Of a stretch of DNA of 64,000 nucleotides, positions 34,463-42,722 are shown piece by piece. Where the stretch lies: contig JAABRO010000043.1 in NCBI GenBank assembly GCA_011390885.1, positions 1 to 64,000 of the forward strand. Reading direction: 5' to 3'. Origin of the DNA: Gemmatimonas sp. (GTDB lineage: Bacteria; Gemmatimonadota; Gemmatimonadetes; Gemmatimonadales; Gemmatimonadaceae). Within the stretch, counting starts at the first letter, position 1. Each line of letters starts with the position of its first letter. Position numbers and translations under genes: made by a program. The notes below the pieces were generated by a model. The model made no database searches and was not told where the DNA came from. It was given only the letters and a program-made list of their open reading frames with translations.

Positions 34463-35959
34463 ATGCTGCCTCCCCTCTCCGCCCGCGCGCCACGGCCACG
34501 CGTCGCCCGCATCTCGCACCTCGGGCTCGCCGTCGCGCTCCTGTTGGCCGCGCTCGCCTCCCCGGCCGCGACCCGCCTCGATGCGCAGGCCGCGCCGGCG
34601 ATCGAGCGCCCGGTGCCCTTCGACTCGGCCGGCCGCGTGCCCACACTCTCGCCGTCGCTCGTGCGGCGGCTCGGGCTCGCCGCACCGGCCTGGCCCGTGA
34701 CCGGCGAGTTTCGCGAGGCGCGGCTCTATCGCGCAGACGACGGCGGCCATGTGCTTGTCGTGCAGCGCCTCGACGGCTCGGTCGCGCGCTTCGCCCTCTC
34801 CGACGCGGCGCTCGTGGCCGTGCGGCAAGCCGTCGGCGCCGGACTGCTCGCGCAGGGCGTGGCCGGCGAGCGCCTGACCGGCGGCAGCACCGGCCTCGAG
34901 GTCTCGCAGCCGGCCGGCAACGCCTTCGTGCGCAACCAGACGCTGCTCGGCCTCGCCGCCTACGGCCCCGCCACCGCCGCCCTGTTCAGCGGCGGTGGTC
35001 CGGCCGCCAGTGGCGGCGGCTACCTGCTCGCGGCCGGCACGTCGTTCTTCATCGCGGCCAACACGGTGAAGAACCGCACGGTAACCCGCGCCCAGGCCAG
35101 CTTGGCGTCGCACGGCGGCACACGTGGGGCGCTCGCCGGCGCGGCCGTGGCCGCGATCGCCAACGCCAACGACGGGGCCGGCTGGGGCGCCCCCATCCTG
35201 CTGGGCGCGGTGGGCGGTACCATGGGCGGGTATCTCCACGCCCGTGGCCTCAGTGACGGCGAGGCGTCCAGCGCCGGCCTCATCGCCGACCTCGGCTCAC
35301 TCACCGTGCTCGGCGTCGCCGGCGCCACCAGCGCCTTCCGCCGCGACCGGCGCCAGGTGTTCTTCGATCCCGAGCGCCCCGAGTTCGGCAGCTACACCGA
35401 AACCGACAACAACCTGCGCGCCGGTGGCAAGGCCGCGCTCGGCGCGGCGATCGGCGCGAGTGTGCTCGGCTACGCCATCGGCCCGCGCTACGCGCGCCGC
35501 GCCGCATACAACGTGACCGCCGGCGACGCCTCGCTCGTGCTCACGGCCGCCACGCTCGGCGCCATCACGACCTCCGCGATTCCGAACGACAACACCGGTC
35601 AGGAGACGGCCTTCGCGTGGGCCACCGGCGGCATGCTCGCCGGCGCGCTCATCGCCGACCGCACCATGGTCCGCACCGCCGACCGCACCTCGGCCGACGG
35701 CGCGCTCGTGCGGCTCGGCACGCTGGCCGGCGCCCTCGTGGGCGGTGGCGTGGCCGCCATGGCCGAGGCCGAGCGGCAGCCCGCGCTGATCATGGCGGCG
35801 GCCGGCGGCTACCTGGGCATGCTCGCCACCGATCACATCATCCGGCCGGCGGCCGACGCCGGCCCGCTGCGCGGCATCATGCAGGGCGCGAGCCGCTCGC
35901 TCGAAGATCGCCTGCGGGTGTCTATCGGACCGGTCACCAGTGTGCACATCACATGGTGA
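34463..35959 (+). CDS. Hypothetical exported protein with repeated Gly/Ala-rich segments
   Basis: A 498-residue protein with a signal-like N-terminus (SHLGLAVALLLAALASPAATRL). A first region (about 45-130) is beta-rich (VTGEFREARLYRADDGGHVL, RLDGSVARFAL). From about 150 on there are at least eight hydrophobic Gly/Ala segments (AAYGPATAALFSGGGPAASG, GALAGAAVAAIANAND, ILLGAVGGTMGGYLHARGLS, GAAIGASVLGYAIGPRYARR, LAGALVGGGVAAMAEAERQP) resembling glycine-zipper envelope proteins. I recognise no family and cannot predict topology well. A TACTAT sequence at 34421 could be a -10 box; no -35 is seen. Divergent from the hybrid kinase. Confidence 0.65.
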   Translation: MLPPLSARAPRPRVARISHLGLAVALLLAALASPAATRLDAQAAPAIERPVPFDSAGRVPTLSPSLVRRLGLAAPAWPVTGEFREARLYRADDGGHVLVVQRLDGSVARFALSDAALVAVRQAVGAGLLAQGVAGERLTGGSTGLEVSQPAGNAFVRNQTLLGLAAYGPATAALFSGGGPAASGGGYLLAAGTSFFIAANTVKNRTVTRAQASLASHGGTRGALAGAAVAAIANANDGAGWGAPILLGAVGGTMGGYLHARGLSDGEASSAGLIADLGSLTVLGVAGATSAFRRDRRQVFFDPERPEFGSYTETDNNLRAGGKAALGAAIGASVLGYAIGPRYARRAAYNVTAGDASLVLTAATLGAITTSAIPNDNTGQETAFAWATGGMLAGALIADRTMVRTADRTSADGALVRLGTLAGALVGGGVAAMAEAERQPALIMAAAGGYLGMLATDHIIRPAADAGPLRGIMQGASRSLEDRLRVSIGPVTSVHITW

Positions 35960-35985
35960 TGCGGATATGACTCGATAGTGAGTTT

Positions 35986-37038
35986 ATGATGTCTCGTCAA
36001 TCGCTGCAAGGCCGAGTCGCAGTGGCGCCCGCCGAGTACCGCCCCGCCTGGTGGCTCGGCCCGCACAGCGCCACCGTCTGGGGGCGGCTCGTGCGCCGCG
36101 AGCCGCTCCCCGACGTCCGCCTCGAACGCTGGGACACCCCCGACGGCGACTTCCTCGAGCTCGCCCGCCTCGCGCCGGCCGACGACCCGGCCACCACGCC
36201 GCGCCTGCTCCTGCTGCACGGCCTCGAGGGCGGGTTGCACTCGCACTACGTGCGCGGCCTCTTCCGCGAGGCCGCCGAGCGCGGCTGGGGCATGGACCTG
36301 CTGCTCTTCCGCACCTGCGGCCCCACACCGAATCGGCTCCCACGCTCCTACCACTCCGGCGAGACCGACGACCCGTGGTTCGTGCTGCAGCGCCTCGCCG
36401 CCGAGTCGCCCGCCCCGCTCGGCGTGGTCGGCGTCTCGCTCGGCGGCAACGTGCTCTGCAAGTTGCTCGGCGAGCGCGGCAGCGCCGTCCCCGACATCGT
36501 GCGCGGCGCGGTGGCGGTGTCCGTGCCCTTCGACCTCGCCCGTGCCTCGGCGTGGATCGGGCGCGGCTTCGGGGCGGTGTACGAGAAGGCCTTTCTCAAG
36601 TCGCTCATTCCCAAGGCGCAGGCCAAGATCGCGCGGCACCCCGAGCTCGCCCCGCTCGGCACGGTCGCGAACGCCCGCACGCTCTGGGCCTTCGACGACC
36701 ACTTCACCGCGCCGCTGCACGGCTTCGCCGACGCCGCCGACTACTATGCCCGCGCCAGCTCGCTCGCCTACGTGGGCGAGGCGCGTGTGCCGCTGCTGCT
36801 GCTCAGCGCCGTCGACGACCCCTTCCTCCCCGCCGAGGTGCTGGACGAGGTGCGCGCGGTCGTGCGTGGCCAGCCCCACGTGCAGGTGGAGTTTCCCGAT
36901 CGCGGTGGACACGTGGGCTTCGTGAGCGGGCGCGCACCCTGGCGGCCGCGCTACTACGGTGAATGGCGCGCGGCGGAGTTCCTGGCCGGCCGGTTCGGCG
37001 ACGCGGCGGCAACACGCCATCCGCGCCGACCGCGGTAG
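35986..37038 (+). CDS. YheT-family alpha/beta hydrolase
   Basis: A 350-residue cytoplasmic alpha/beta hydrolase of the YheT/ABHD1-3 family. Marks are the opening PAWWLGPHSATVWGRLVRRE, the oxyanion segment LLLHGLEGGLHSHYVRGLF, LLFRTCGPTPNRLPRSYHSG, the nucleophile elbow VVGVSLGGNVLCKLLGE (Ser near residue 150), a late Asp in LLSAVDDPFLP and His in DRGGHVGFVSGR. Family members act on lipid or ester substrates; the natural substrate is unknown. Two in-frame ATG codons (35986 and 35989) follow an AT-rich stretch unusual for this region. It follows the previous gene by 26 bp and ends 8 bp before the dipeptidase start, suggesting co-transcription. Confidence 0.9.
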   Translation: MMSRQSLQGRVAVAPAEYRPAWWLGPHSATVWGRLVRREPLPDVRLERWDTPDGDFLELARLAPADDPATTPRLLLLHGLEGGLHSHYVRGLFREAAERGWGMDLLLFRTCGPTPNRLPRSYHSGETDDPWFVLQRLAAESPAPLGVVGVSLGGNVLCKLLGERGSAVPDIVRGAVAVSVPFDLARASAWIGRGFGAVYEKAFLKSLIPKAQAKIARHPELAPLGTVANARTLWAFDDHFTAPLHGFADAADYYARASSLAYVGEARVPLLLLSAVDDPFLPAEVLDEVRAVVRGQPHVQVEFPDRGGHVGFVSGRAPWRPRYYGEWRAAEFLAGRFGDAAATRHPRRPR

Positions 37039-37046
37039 ATTCCAGC

Positions 37047-37835
37047 ATGCCCGCGCCCCGTCCCGCTTCTCCTGTTGCCGCGCGCCGGTCGGTGCCGGCG
37101 CTGCCTTGGGCTTCCCGACGCCCGCTGGCCCTGCCCCGGCTCGCGCTGCCGCTGCTGTTTGCGCTCGCCGCCTGCACGATCGAGGACCGCAACCCCAATC
37201 GCGCCCAGCGCGACGGTCCGGTCGCCCCGCCCTCGGCCAACGCGCCCGACGGCATCCTCGCCGGCACGCCGGCCGACGCCGACACCCTGCTCGTGGACGT
37301 CCAGTCCCTCGACAGCACGATCCGCGTGGACCTGCGCTACCGCGACTCGGTCAACTTCACCGGGGCGCCGCTGCCGGGCTATGAGGCCAACCGCGCGCTG
37401 CTGCACCGCGATGCCGCCGCGGCGCTCGCCCGCGTGCAGGCGCACCTGCGCGAGCAGGGACTCTCGCTGCTCGTGTACGACGCCTACCGCCCCGTGCGCG
37501 CGACCACGGAAATGGTGGCCTGGGCGGAGCGCACCGGACAGAGCGCGCTCATCACCGACGGCTACATCGCCGATCGCTCGCGCCACAACCTCGGCGTCGC
37601 GATCGACTGCACGCTCGTGGACCTCACCACCGGCGAGCCGCTCGACATGGGCACGCCCTACGACACCTTCAACGAATCGGCGCACACCGCCAATGCCACC
37701 GGCTTGATTGCCGAGCGGCGGCTGCGCTTCGTGACCGCGATGGCCCGCGAAGGTTTCGTGAACTACGACCGGGAGTGGTGGCATTATTCGTATGCCGTTT
37801 CGCCCGTGCTGCGCTTCGACGTGCCGGTGCGCTGA
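37047..37835 (+). CDS. ddpX: D-alanyl-D-alanine dipeptidase-like lipoprotein (M15D, VanX-type)
   Basis: A 262-residue exported peptidase. After a basic leader and lipobox (LLFALAACTIED) come the M15D marks: VDLRYRDSVNFTGAPLPGYE, LLVYDAYRPVRATTEMVAWA, the zinc motif SRHNLGVAIDCTL (SxHxxGxAxD) near residue 177-189, FNESAHTANATGLIAERRLR, and the catalytic Glu plus third ligand in NYDREWWHYSYAVS near residue 243. It cleaves D-Ala-D-Ala; outside vancomycin clusters this is used for cell-wall turnover. No van genes are nearby. ATG 37047 is chosen to give the lipoprotein signal; the longer reading frame from 36963 runs into the previous gene. Confidence 0.9.
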   Translation: MPAPRPASPVAARRSVPALPWASRRPLALPRLALPLLFALAACTIEDRNPNRAQRDGPVAPPSANAPDGILAGTPADADTLLVDVQSLDSTIRVDLRYRDSVNFTGAPLPGYEANRALLHRDAAAALARVQAHLREQGLSLLVYDAYRPVRATTEMVAWAERTGQSALITDGYIADRSRHNLGVAIDCTLVDLTTGEPLDMGTPYDTFNESAHTANATGLIAERRLRFVTAMAREGFVNYDREWWHYSYAVSPVLRFDVPVR

Positions 37836-37903
37836 CGTCGAGCGCGCTGCCCGCCTGCTTCGCTGACCGCCTGCCACGTCCCCCGACCTTCCGCTTGCCC
37901 GCC

Positions 37904-38803
37904 ATGTCCCAGTACCGCGCCTTCCTCGCCGGTCTCGCCGGCGCCGCGTCCGTCGCCCTTGGCGTCACTCTGCTGCCGTCGTCGTCCACCGCGCGTCCCG
38001 CGAACCCGGCCGTTGTCAGCCCGAGTGCCGGAAGCGCCAGCGTGCAGCAGGCCCTCCCCGCCGACGCCGCAACCGCACTCGAGCGCCTCAACACATCGCC
38101 GCGCCATGGCGAGTGGGCCACGATCGCGCAGGGCGCCGATACGGTGAACGCGTGGGTGGTGTATCCCGAGGTGTCCGAGAAGGCCCCGGTCGTGCTGGTC
38201 GTGCACGAGATCTTCGGGCTCACGGCGTGGATTCGCGCCGTGGCCGACCAGCTCGCGGCCGAGGGCTTCATCGCCATCGCGCCCGACCTCATGACCCAGA
38301 AGCACCTGCCCAGCACGCCCAACGGCCCCGAGCAGCAGGCCGCGACCACGGCAATCCGCACCCTCGATCCCGCCACCGTGCAGCGGCAGCTCGACCTGGT
38401 GGCGCAGTACGGCATGAAGCTGCCGGCAGCGCTGCCGGTGTACGGCGTGGTGGGCTTCTGCTGGGGCGGCAGCACGGTGTTCAACCATGCCGTGCACGCG
38501 CCGAGCCTCGGCGCGTCGGTGGTGTACTACGGCACGTCGCCGGCCACGCCCTCGCTAGCCAGCGTGAAGGCGCCGGTGCTGGGTCTCTACGGCGGCAACG
38601 ACGCGCGTGTGAACGCCACCATCGAAGCGGCCGAGACGGCGCTCACGGCCCGCGGCGCACGCTTCGAGAAGGCGATCTACGAGGGCGCCGGCCACGGCTT
38701 CCTGCGGCAGCAGTCCGGGCAGGAGGGCGCGAACCTGCGCGCCACGCAGCAGGCCTGGCCGCGCACCGTCGGCTTTCTCCGCGAAACCCTCGTCGCGCGC
38801 TGA
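37904..38803 (+). CDS. Exported dienelactone hydrolase family protein
   Basis: A 299-residue alpha/beta hydrolase with a leader (MSQYRAFLAGLAGAASVALG) and an Ala/Pro-rich linker, so probably exported or membrane-anchored. The DLH core shows VVLVVHEIFGLTAWIRAVAD, ADQLAAEGFIAIAPDLM, the Cys nucleophile in VVGFCWGGSTVFNHA (Cys near 186), Asp in LGLYGGNDARVNA and His in YEGAGHGFLRQQSG. Canonical DLH opens dienelactones of chlorocatechol breakdown, but exported homologues have unknown substrates. The ATG at 37904 follows the dipeptidase stop by 68 bp. Confidence 0.9.
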   Translation: MSQYRAFLAGLAGAASVALGVTLLPSSSTARPANPAVVSPSAGSASVQQALPADAATALERLNTSPRHGEWATIAQGADTVNAWVVYPEVSEKAPVVLVVHEIFGLTAWIRAVADQLAAEGFIAIAPDLMTQKHLPSTPNGPEQQAATTAIRTLDPATVQRQLDLVAQYGMKLPAALPVYGVVGFCWGGSTVFNHAVHAPSLGASVVYYGTSPATPSLASVKAPVLGLYGGNDARVNATIEAAETALTARGARFEKAIYEGAGHGFLRQQSGQEGANLRATQQAWPRTVGFLRETLVAR

Positions 38804-38850
38804 CGCGCCGACCAGACCTCGACCACCACACCGCCACACGGAGGAGCCGA

Positions 38851-39192
38851 ATGGACGCGCAGGCGTGGTGGTCGTGGTCCGATGCCGGACTCTTCATTGC
38901 GGTGTTCGTGGGGCTGCGCATCGCCTTCATCTGGCTGGCTACGCAGGCCATCGTAGCGCTCATCCCCGAGGGGAAGGTGTGCGTCACGTGTGGTGAGGAG
39001 ACGCTGCCGCTCGTGCACGAGGGCGGCTGGCACCTCTTGGGCCAGCGCTTTCACCGACGGTTCTGCCTGAGCTGCAACTGGGAAGGGCTCGCGCGCACCC
39101 CCGAGGCGAGGCGGCGTCCACGCCAGCGTCCGCCCGGCTCCAACGCGCCCGTGCGCGCGCCACGCCCTCCCCGCGCGCCCGCACGACGCTAA
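38851..39192 (+). CDS. Small membrane-anchored zinc-ribbon-like protein
   Basis: A 113-residue protein. One membrane helix covers about residues 12-35 (AGLFIAVFVGLRIAFIWLAT). It is followed by two CxxC knuckles, Cys44/Cys47 (VCVTCGEE) and Cys72/Cys75 (RFCLSCNWEG), that probably bind one zinc ion, and a basic Pro/Arg-rich tail. I do not recognise a family. GAGGAG four bases before the ATG makes the start firm. It sits between the dienelactone hydrolase and the desaturase on the same strand. A role as a small membrane adaptor is only a guess. Confidence 0.65.
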   Translation: MDAQAWWSWSDAGLFIAVFVGLRIAFIWLATQAIVALIPEGKVCVTCGEETLPLVHEGGWHLLGQRFHRRFCLSCNWEGLARTPEARRRPRQRPPGSNAPVRAPRPPRAPARR

Positions 39193-39196
39193 CTTT

Positions 39197-39219
39197 GGAG
39201 GATGGAAATCCCATCCTCC
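39197..39219 (+). promoter_or_regulatory. Hairpin over the start of the desaturase gene
   Basis: A perfect 9-bp stem GGAGGATGG / CCATCCTCC with a 5-nt loop. The left arm contains the only good Shine-Dalgarno sequence (GGAGG) and the ATG at 39202; the right arm is inside the first codons. The next in-frame ATG is at 39226. The hairpin would hide the upstream start region. It may regulate translation, or be a weak terminator of the upstream gene (no T-tract). Confidence 0.5.
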
Positions 39220-40170
39220 GAACTGATGGCGAAGGTCGAAGTCCTCGCCGACCTCGAGCCCGTGATCGATTCGCTCATGGAGCAGCACGAAGCCAAGCGC
39301 GTGCTGTGGTTCCCGAGCGAGCTGCTGGCCCCGCCGCCCGACACCGACCCCGACAAGTGGGTCAAGGATCTGCGCAAGCGTGCCGAGGGCATCAGCACGC
39401 CCATGCGCGTGGCACTCGCGCTCAACCTGCTCACCGAAGAGGGGCTCCCCCACTTCCACCGTCTGCTCGCGGTGTACTTGGGCAGCGACAGCATCTGGAC
39501 GAAGTGGACCAACCTCTGGACCGCCGAGGAGGACCGGCACGGCGCGATCCTGCACGACTACATGCACGACTCGAAGCTGGTGGACAGCCCCATCCTCGAG
39601 CGCATGCAGTTCGAGTACCTCAAGGCCGGCTTCGAGCCCGCGTGGGACAAGGATCCGTATCGCGTGTTCGTGTACACCTCACTGCAGGAGCGCGCCACGC
39701 AGGTGAGCCACGCCAACACCGGCAAGCTCGCCAGCGAGAACGAGCCGCTCATCGGGGAAGTGCTGTCGAACGTGGCCAAGGAAGAAGCGCGCCACTACGT
39801 GTTCTACCGCACGATCTTCGCCGAGGTGCTCAAGCGTGATCCCGACGCCGCGCTCGAGTCGGCGGCGCTGCTCATGCCCAGCATCGATATGCCTGGCATC
39901 AACATGCCGCACTTCCGCGAGATGGCCGACGTGATCCGTCGCGCCGGCATCTACGGACCGCGCGACTATCTCAAGATCGTCGAGGAGCTGATCAAGTTCT
40001 GGAAGATCGAGACACTCACCGGACTCAAGGAAGCCGGCCAGAAGGCGCAGGAGAAGATCCTGGCCGTGCCGGCGCGCCTCACGCGCGTGGCCGACATGAT
40101 GGAGACACGCAGCCGCGCGAAGACCTTCCAGTTCGCGGTGGCGTTCAACAAGGAGTTCGAGATGGCGTGA
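39202..40170 (+). CDS. Acyl-ACP desaturase
   Basis: A 322-residue (or 314 if started at 39226) diiron protein of the plant-type stearoyl-ACP desaturase/DesA family. It inserts a cis double bond into acyl chains bound to acyl carrier protein, using O2 and electrons from ferredoxin. The two metal-binding sets are EEDRH (Glu109-His113) and EEARH (Glu194-His198), with further Glu residues in LTEEGLPHF (about 80) and SLQERA (about 163), as the family requires. The long helices match the known four-helix core. Two starts are possible: ATG 39202 lies directly behind GGAGG with no spacer; ATG 39226 (MAKVEVLADLEPVIDSLM) aligns with the usual start of DesA-like proteins but has no Shine-Dalgarno. The hairpin at 39197-39219 covers this region. 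Confidence 0.9.
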   Translation: MEIPSSELMAKVEVLADLEPVIDSLMEQHEAKRVLWFPSELLAPPPDTDPDKWVKDLRKRAEGISTPMRVALALNLLTEEGLPHFHRLLAVYLGSDSIWTKWTNLWTAEEDRHGAILHDYMHDSKLVDSPILERMQFEYLKAGFEPAWDKDPYRVFVYTSLQERATQVSHANTGKLASENEPLIGEVLSNVAKEEARHYVFYRTIFAEVLKRDPDAALESAALLMPSIDMPGINMPHFREMADVIRRAGIYGPRDYLKIVEELIKFWKIETLTGLKEAGQKAQEKILAVPARLTRVADMMETRSRAKTFQFAVAFNKEFEMA

Positions 40171-40208
40171 GGGGCGGGGTGACTGCCCAGCGGCGCCTTA
40201 CACGGACG

Positions 40209-40243
40209 GGAGGCCCCGGCGCGCACCGCGTGCCGGGGCCTCC
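40209..40243. terminator. Terminator hairpin between desaturase and convergent small gene
   Basis: A perfect 12-bp stem GGAGGCCCCGGC / GCCGGGGCCTCC, with outer ACGG/CCGT extension after a one-base bulge, 11-nt loop. It lies between two convergent stops. Confidence 0.8.
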
Positions 40244-40257
40244 GTCACTACGCACCC

Positions 40258-40539
40258 TCACCCCTGCGCGAACACGCGCAGCCACGCCGGCCAGTTGCCG
40301 CTCAGCTCGAAGAAGTCGTCGAAGTACACGAGCCCTGCGCCCTCGAGTGCATCGATGAGTTCACCGAGCGCCGTCTCCCCCACGAGCGGCCCGATGGCGA
40401 TGAGTGCGCCCTCCACGCGGAACTCGTCCGGCGTGAGGTTGAGCGCGTCGTCGAACTGCTGGCGCGTGAGGCCGACGCGTTCGAAGGCGTCGCGGCGAAT
40501 GAGCAGCGTGGGGGCGGTACCGTCGATGGAAAGGGCCAT
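40258..40539 (-). CDS. Small hypothetical protein
   Basis: A 93-residue soluble protein with no recognised domain. It is a helix-rich acidic protein (RDAFERVGLTRQQFDDALNL, PDEFRVEGALIAIGPLVGET, LGELIDALEGAGLVYFDDFF) ending WPAWLRVFAQG. The N-terminal segment could be a helix-turn-helix-like unit, but I would not assign DNA binding. The ATG at 40539 is divergent from mnmG with 60 bp between starts. The frame remains open far upstream as an antisense of mnmG, which I disregard. Confidence 0.6.
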   Translation of the reverse strand: MALSIDGTAPTLLIRRDAFERVGLTRQQFDDALNLTPDEFRVEGALIAIGPLVGETALGELIDALEGAGLVYFDDFFELSGNWPAWLRVFAQG

Positions 40540-40599
40540 GGCGAATAGTACCGTGCCCGGCGATAGCCGCCACACCCCGGGTCGCGATAGCTTCCGCAC

Positions 40600-42540
40600 A
40601 TGACCTCGTCGTTTTCCGCCGCATCGCTCGAGGCGTCGTTCGACGTGCTCGTGGTCGGCGCCGGCCACGCAGGCACCGAAGCCGCCGTGGCCGCGGCCCG
40701 CGCCGGCGCCACCGTGGGGCTCGTGACCAGCGCGCTCGAGACCATCGGGCAGATGTCCTGCAACCCGGCCATCGGCGGGGTGGCCAAGGGCACCGTCGTG
40801 CGCGAGGTCGACGCACTCGGCGGGCTCATGGGGCGCGCCACCGACCTGGCCATGCTGCAGTTCCGCATGCTCAACCAGGGCAAGGGGCCGGCCGTCTGGG
40901 CCCCGCGCGCGCAGTGCGACCGTGGCCTGTACCGGCGCGCCGTGCGCACGCTGCTCGAAGAGCACGCAGCCATTCACACCATCCAGGGCACCGTCGCACG
41001 TCTGCTGTTCGATGGCGAGCGCGTCGCCGGTCTCGAAACGCTCGAAGGGCGCCGCTTCGGCGCGCGCGCTGTGGTGCTCACCACCGGCACCTTCGGGCGG
41101 GGCAAACTGCACATCGGCACCGACACGCAGATCGCCGGCGGACGCGCCGGCGAAGCGGCCAGCACGCACCTGGGCCAACAGCTCGACGCGGCCGGTCTCA
41201 CCACGCTGCGCTTCAAGACCGGCACGCCCCCGCGCATCGACGGACGCTCGGTGCGCTACGACGGACTCGTGGTGCAGCCCAGCGAGGTGGAGGAGCACGA
41301 CTGGAGCTGGTCGTACTTCTGGGACGCGCCGCGACGCGACGGTGAGCGCACGCGCCACCCCGCGCAGCTGCCCTGCTTCATCACGTACCTCGAAGCCGAC
41401 GGCAAGGCACTCATCGAACGCCACATCGGCGAGTCGGCCATGTACGGCGGCGCGATCGCGTCGCAGGGGCCGCGCTACTGCCCGAGCGTGGAGGACAAGG
41501 TGGTGAAGTTTCCGCACGCGGAACGTCACCAGCTGTTCCTCGAGCCCGAGGGACACGACACGACCGAGCTCTACGTGAATGGGCTCAGCACCTCGCTGCC
41601 CGCCCCCGTGCAGCTCGCCGTGCTGCGCAGCGTGCCGGGGCTCGAGGAGGTGCGCGTCACGCGCGCCGGCTACGCCATCGAGTACGACTACTATCCGCCC
41701 ACGCAGCTCGACGCGACGCTGCAGTCGCGCGCGATTGCCGGGCTCTGGTTCGCGGGGCAGGTGAACGGCACCACCGGCTATGAAGAAGCGGCCGGCCAGG
41801 GAGTGGTCGCGGGGCTCAACGCCGCGCGCTGGGTGCACGAGCGCGAGCCCATCATCCTCGGCCGCGAAACGAGCTACATCGGCGTGCTCGTGGACGATCT
41901 CGTCACGCGTGGCGTGGACGAACCGTATCGGCTGTTCACGTCGCGCAGCGAGTTTCGCCTCACGGTGCGACAGGACAACGCGCTCGCGCGCCTCGCGCCG
42001 ATCGGCGAATCGCTCTCGTTGTACGACGCGCGCGAACGCGCCTGCATCGACGCGCGCGAGGCGGCCGTGCGTGAAGCGCGTGCGCTCGCCGAGCGCGAGA
42101 ACATCACGCCGGCGCAGGCCGATCCGCTGCTCGCCGGCACCGGCACGGCCCCACTGCCGCACGCGGTGCGCATCGCCGAGGTGGCGAAGCGCCAGGGCGT
42201 GTCGCTCGGCGCGCTGTTCACCGCCGCGGGCGTGGGGCGCCAGCTCGCAGAAGATGTCGTGATCTCTGCCGAACTCGAACTCAAGTACGCGAGCTATCTC
42301 GACAAGGAACGCCGCGCCGCCGAGCGACTGCGCGCGATGGGCGGGCTGCGCCTGCCCGCCGATTTCGAGTACGCCGCGCTGCGCACGTTGAGCATGGAGG
42401 CGCGGCAGAAGCTCACGGCGCGGAGACCGGAAACGATGGCGCAGGCGGCGAGCATTCCCGGCGTCACGCCGAGCGACCTGCAGAACCTGGTGATCGAGTT
42501 GGAGCGGCGACGCCGTGCGGCGGCCGAGCTGGCAGGGTAG
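40600..42540 (+). CDS. mnmG: tRNA uridine-5-carboxymethylaminomethyl modification enzyme MnmG (GidA)
   Basis: A 646-residue FAD enzyme that, with MnmE, modifies U34 in the wobble position of certain tRNAs using glycine, GTP and methylene-tetrahydrofolate. Signature parts: the FAD motif VVGAGHAGTEAAVAAARAGA near residue 15, GQMSCNPAIGGVAKGTVVRE, GPRYCPSVEDKVVKFP, NGLSTSLPAPVQLAVLRSVP, YDYYPPTQLDATLQSR, GQVNGTTGYEEAAGQGVVAG, SEFRLTVRQDNALARL and the C-terminal helical MnmE-contact domain. Length is usual. It lies upstream of parA/parB near what is often the replication origin; rsmG, its frequent partner, is not here. Confidence 0.97.
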   Translation: MTSSFSAASLEASFDVLVVGAGHAGTEAAVAAARAGATVGLVTSALETIGQMSCNPAIGGVAKGTVVREVDALGGLMGRATDLAMLQFRMLNQGKGPAVWAPRAQCDRGLYRRAVRTLLEEHAAIHTIQGTVARLLFDGERVAGLETLEGRRFGARAVVLTTGTFGRGKLHIGTDTQIAGGRAGEAASTHLGQQLDAAGLTTLRFKTGTPPRIDGRSVRYDGLVVQPSEVEEHDWSWSYFWDAPRRDGERTRHPAQLPCFITYLEADGKALIERHIGESAMYGGAIASQGPRYCPSVEDKVVKFPHAERHQLFLEPEGHDTTELYVNGLSTSLPAPVQLAVLRSVPGLEEVRVTRAGYAIEYDYYPPTQLDATLQSRAIAGLWFAGQVNGTTGYEEAAGQGVVAGLNAARWVHEREPIILGRETSYIGVLVDDLVTRGVDEPYRLFTSRSEFRLTVRQDNALARLAPIGESLSLYDARERACIDAREAAVREARALAERENITPAQADPLLAGTGTAPLPHAVRIAEVAKRQGVSLGALFTAAGVGRQLAEDVVISAELELKYASYLDKERRAAERLRAMGGLRLPADFEYAALRTLSMEARQKLTARRPETMAQAASIPGVTPSDLQNLVIELERRRRAAAELAG

Positions 42541-42592
42541 GCTCGTCGCGGGAGCAGTTCGGCGCGTTGGCGCGCGGTACGGCAGCGTGTTC

Positions 42593-42620
42593 TTCGGTAT
42601 TTGTTCGGTACACTACCGAA
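42593..42620. promoter_or_regulatory. TTCGGTA direct repeat plus palindrome upstream of the SIMPL gene
   Basis: A perfect palindrome TTCGGTA-CAC-TACCGAA (42604-42620) is preceded by a third half-site TTCGGTA (42593-42599), 11 bp away centre to centre. This looks like a dimeric operator with an extra half-site one helical turn away. It is about 105 bp before the SIMPL start at 42723. I do not know the binding protein; no regulator gene is adjacent. Confidence 0.5.
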
Positions 42621-42722
42621 GCGTGGTCTCCATTGTTGCACCGCGTGTGCAAGCCGTGGCACTCGGAACGTCTCCTGTGGTGTAGGAACACACTTCCCCA
42701 CCATGACCCAAGGACGCACACC

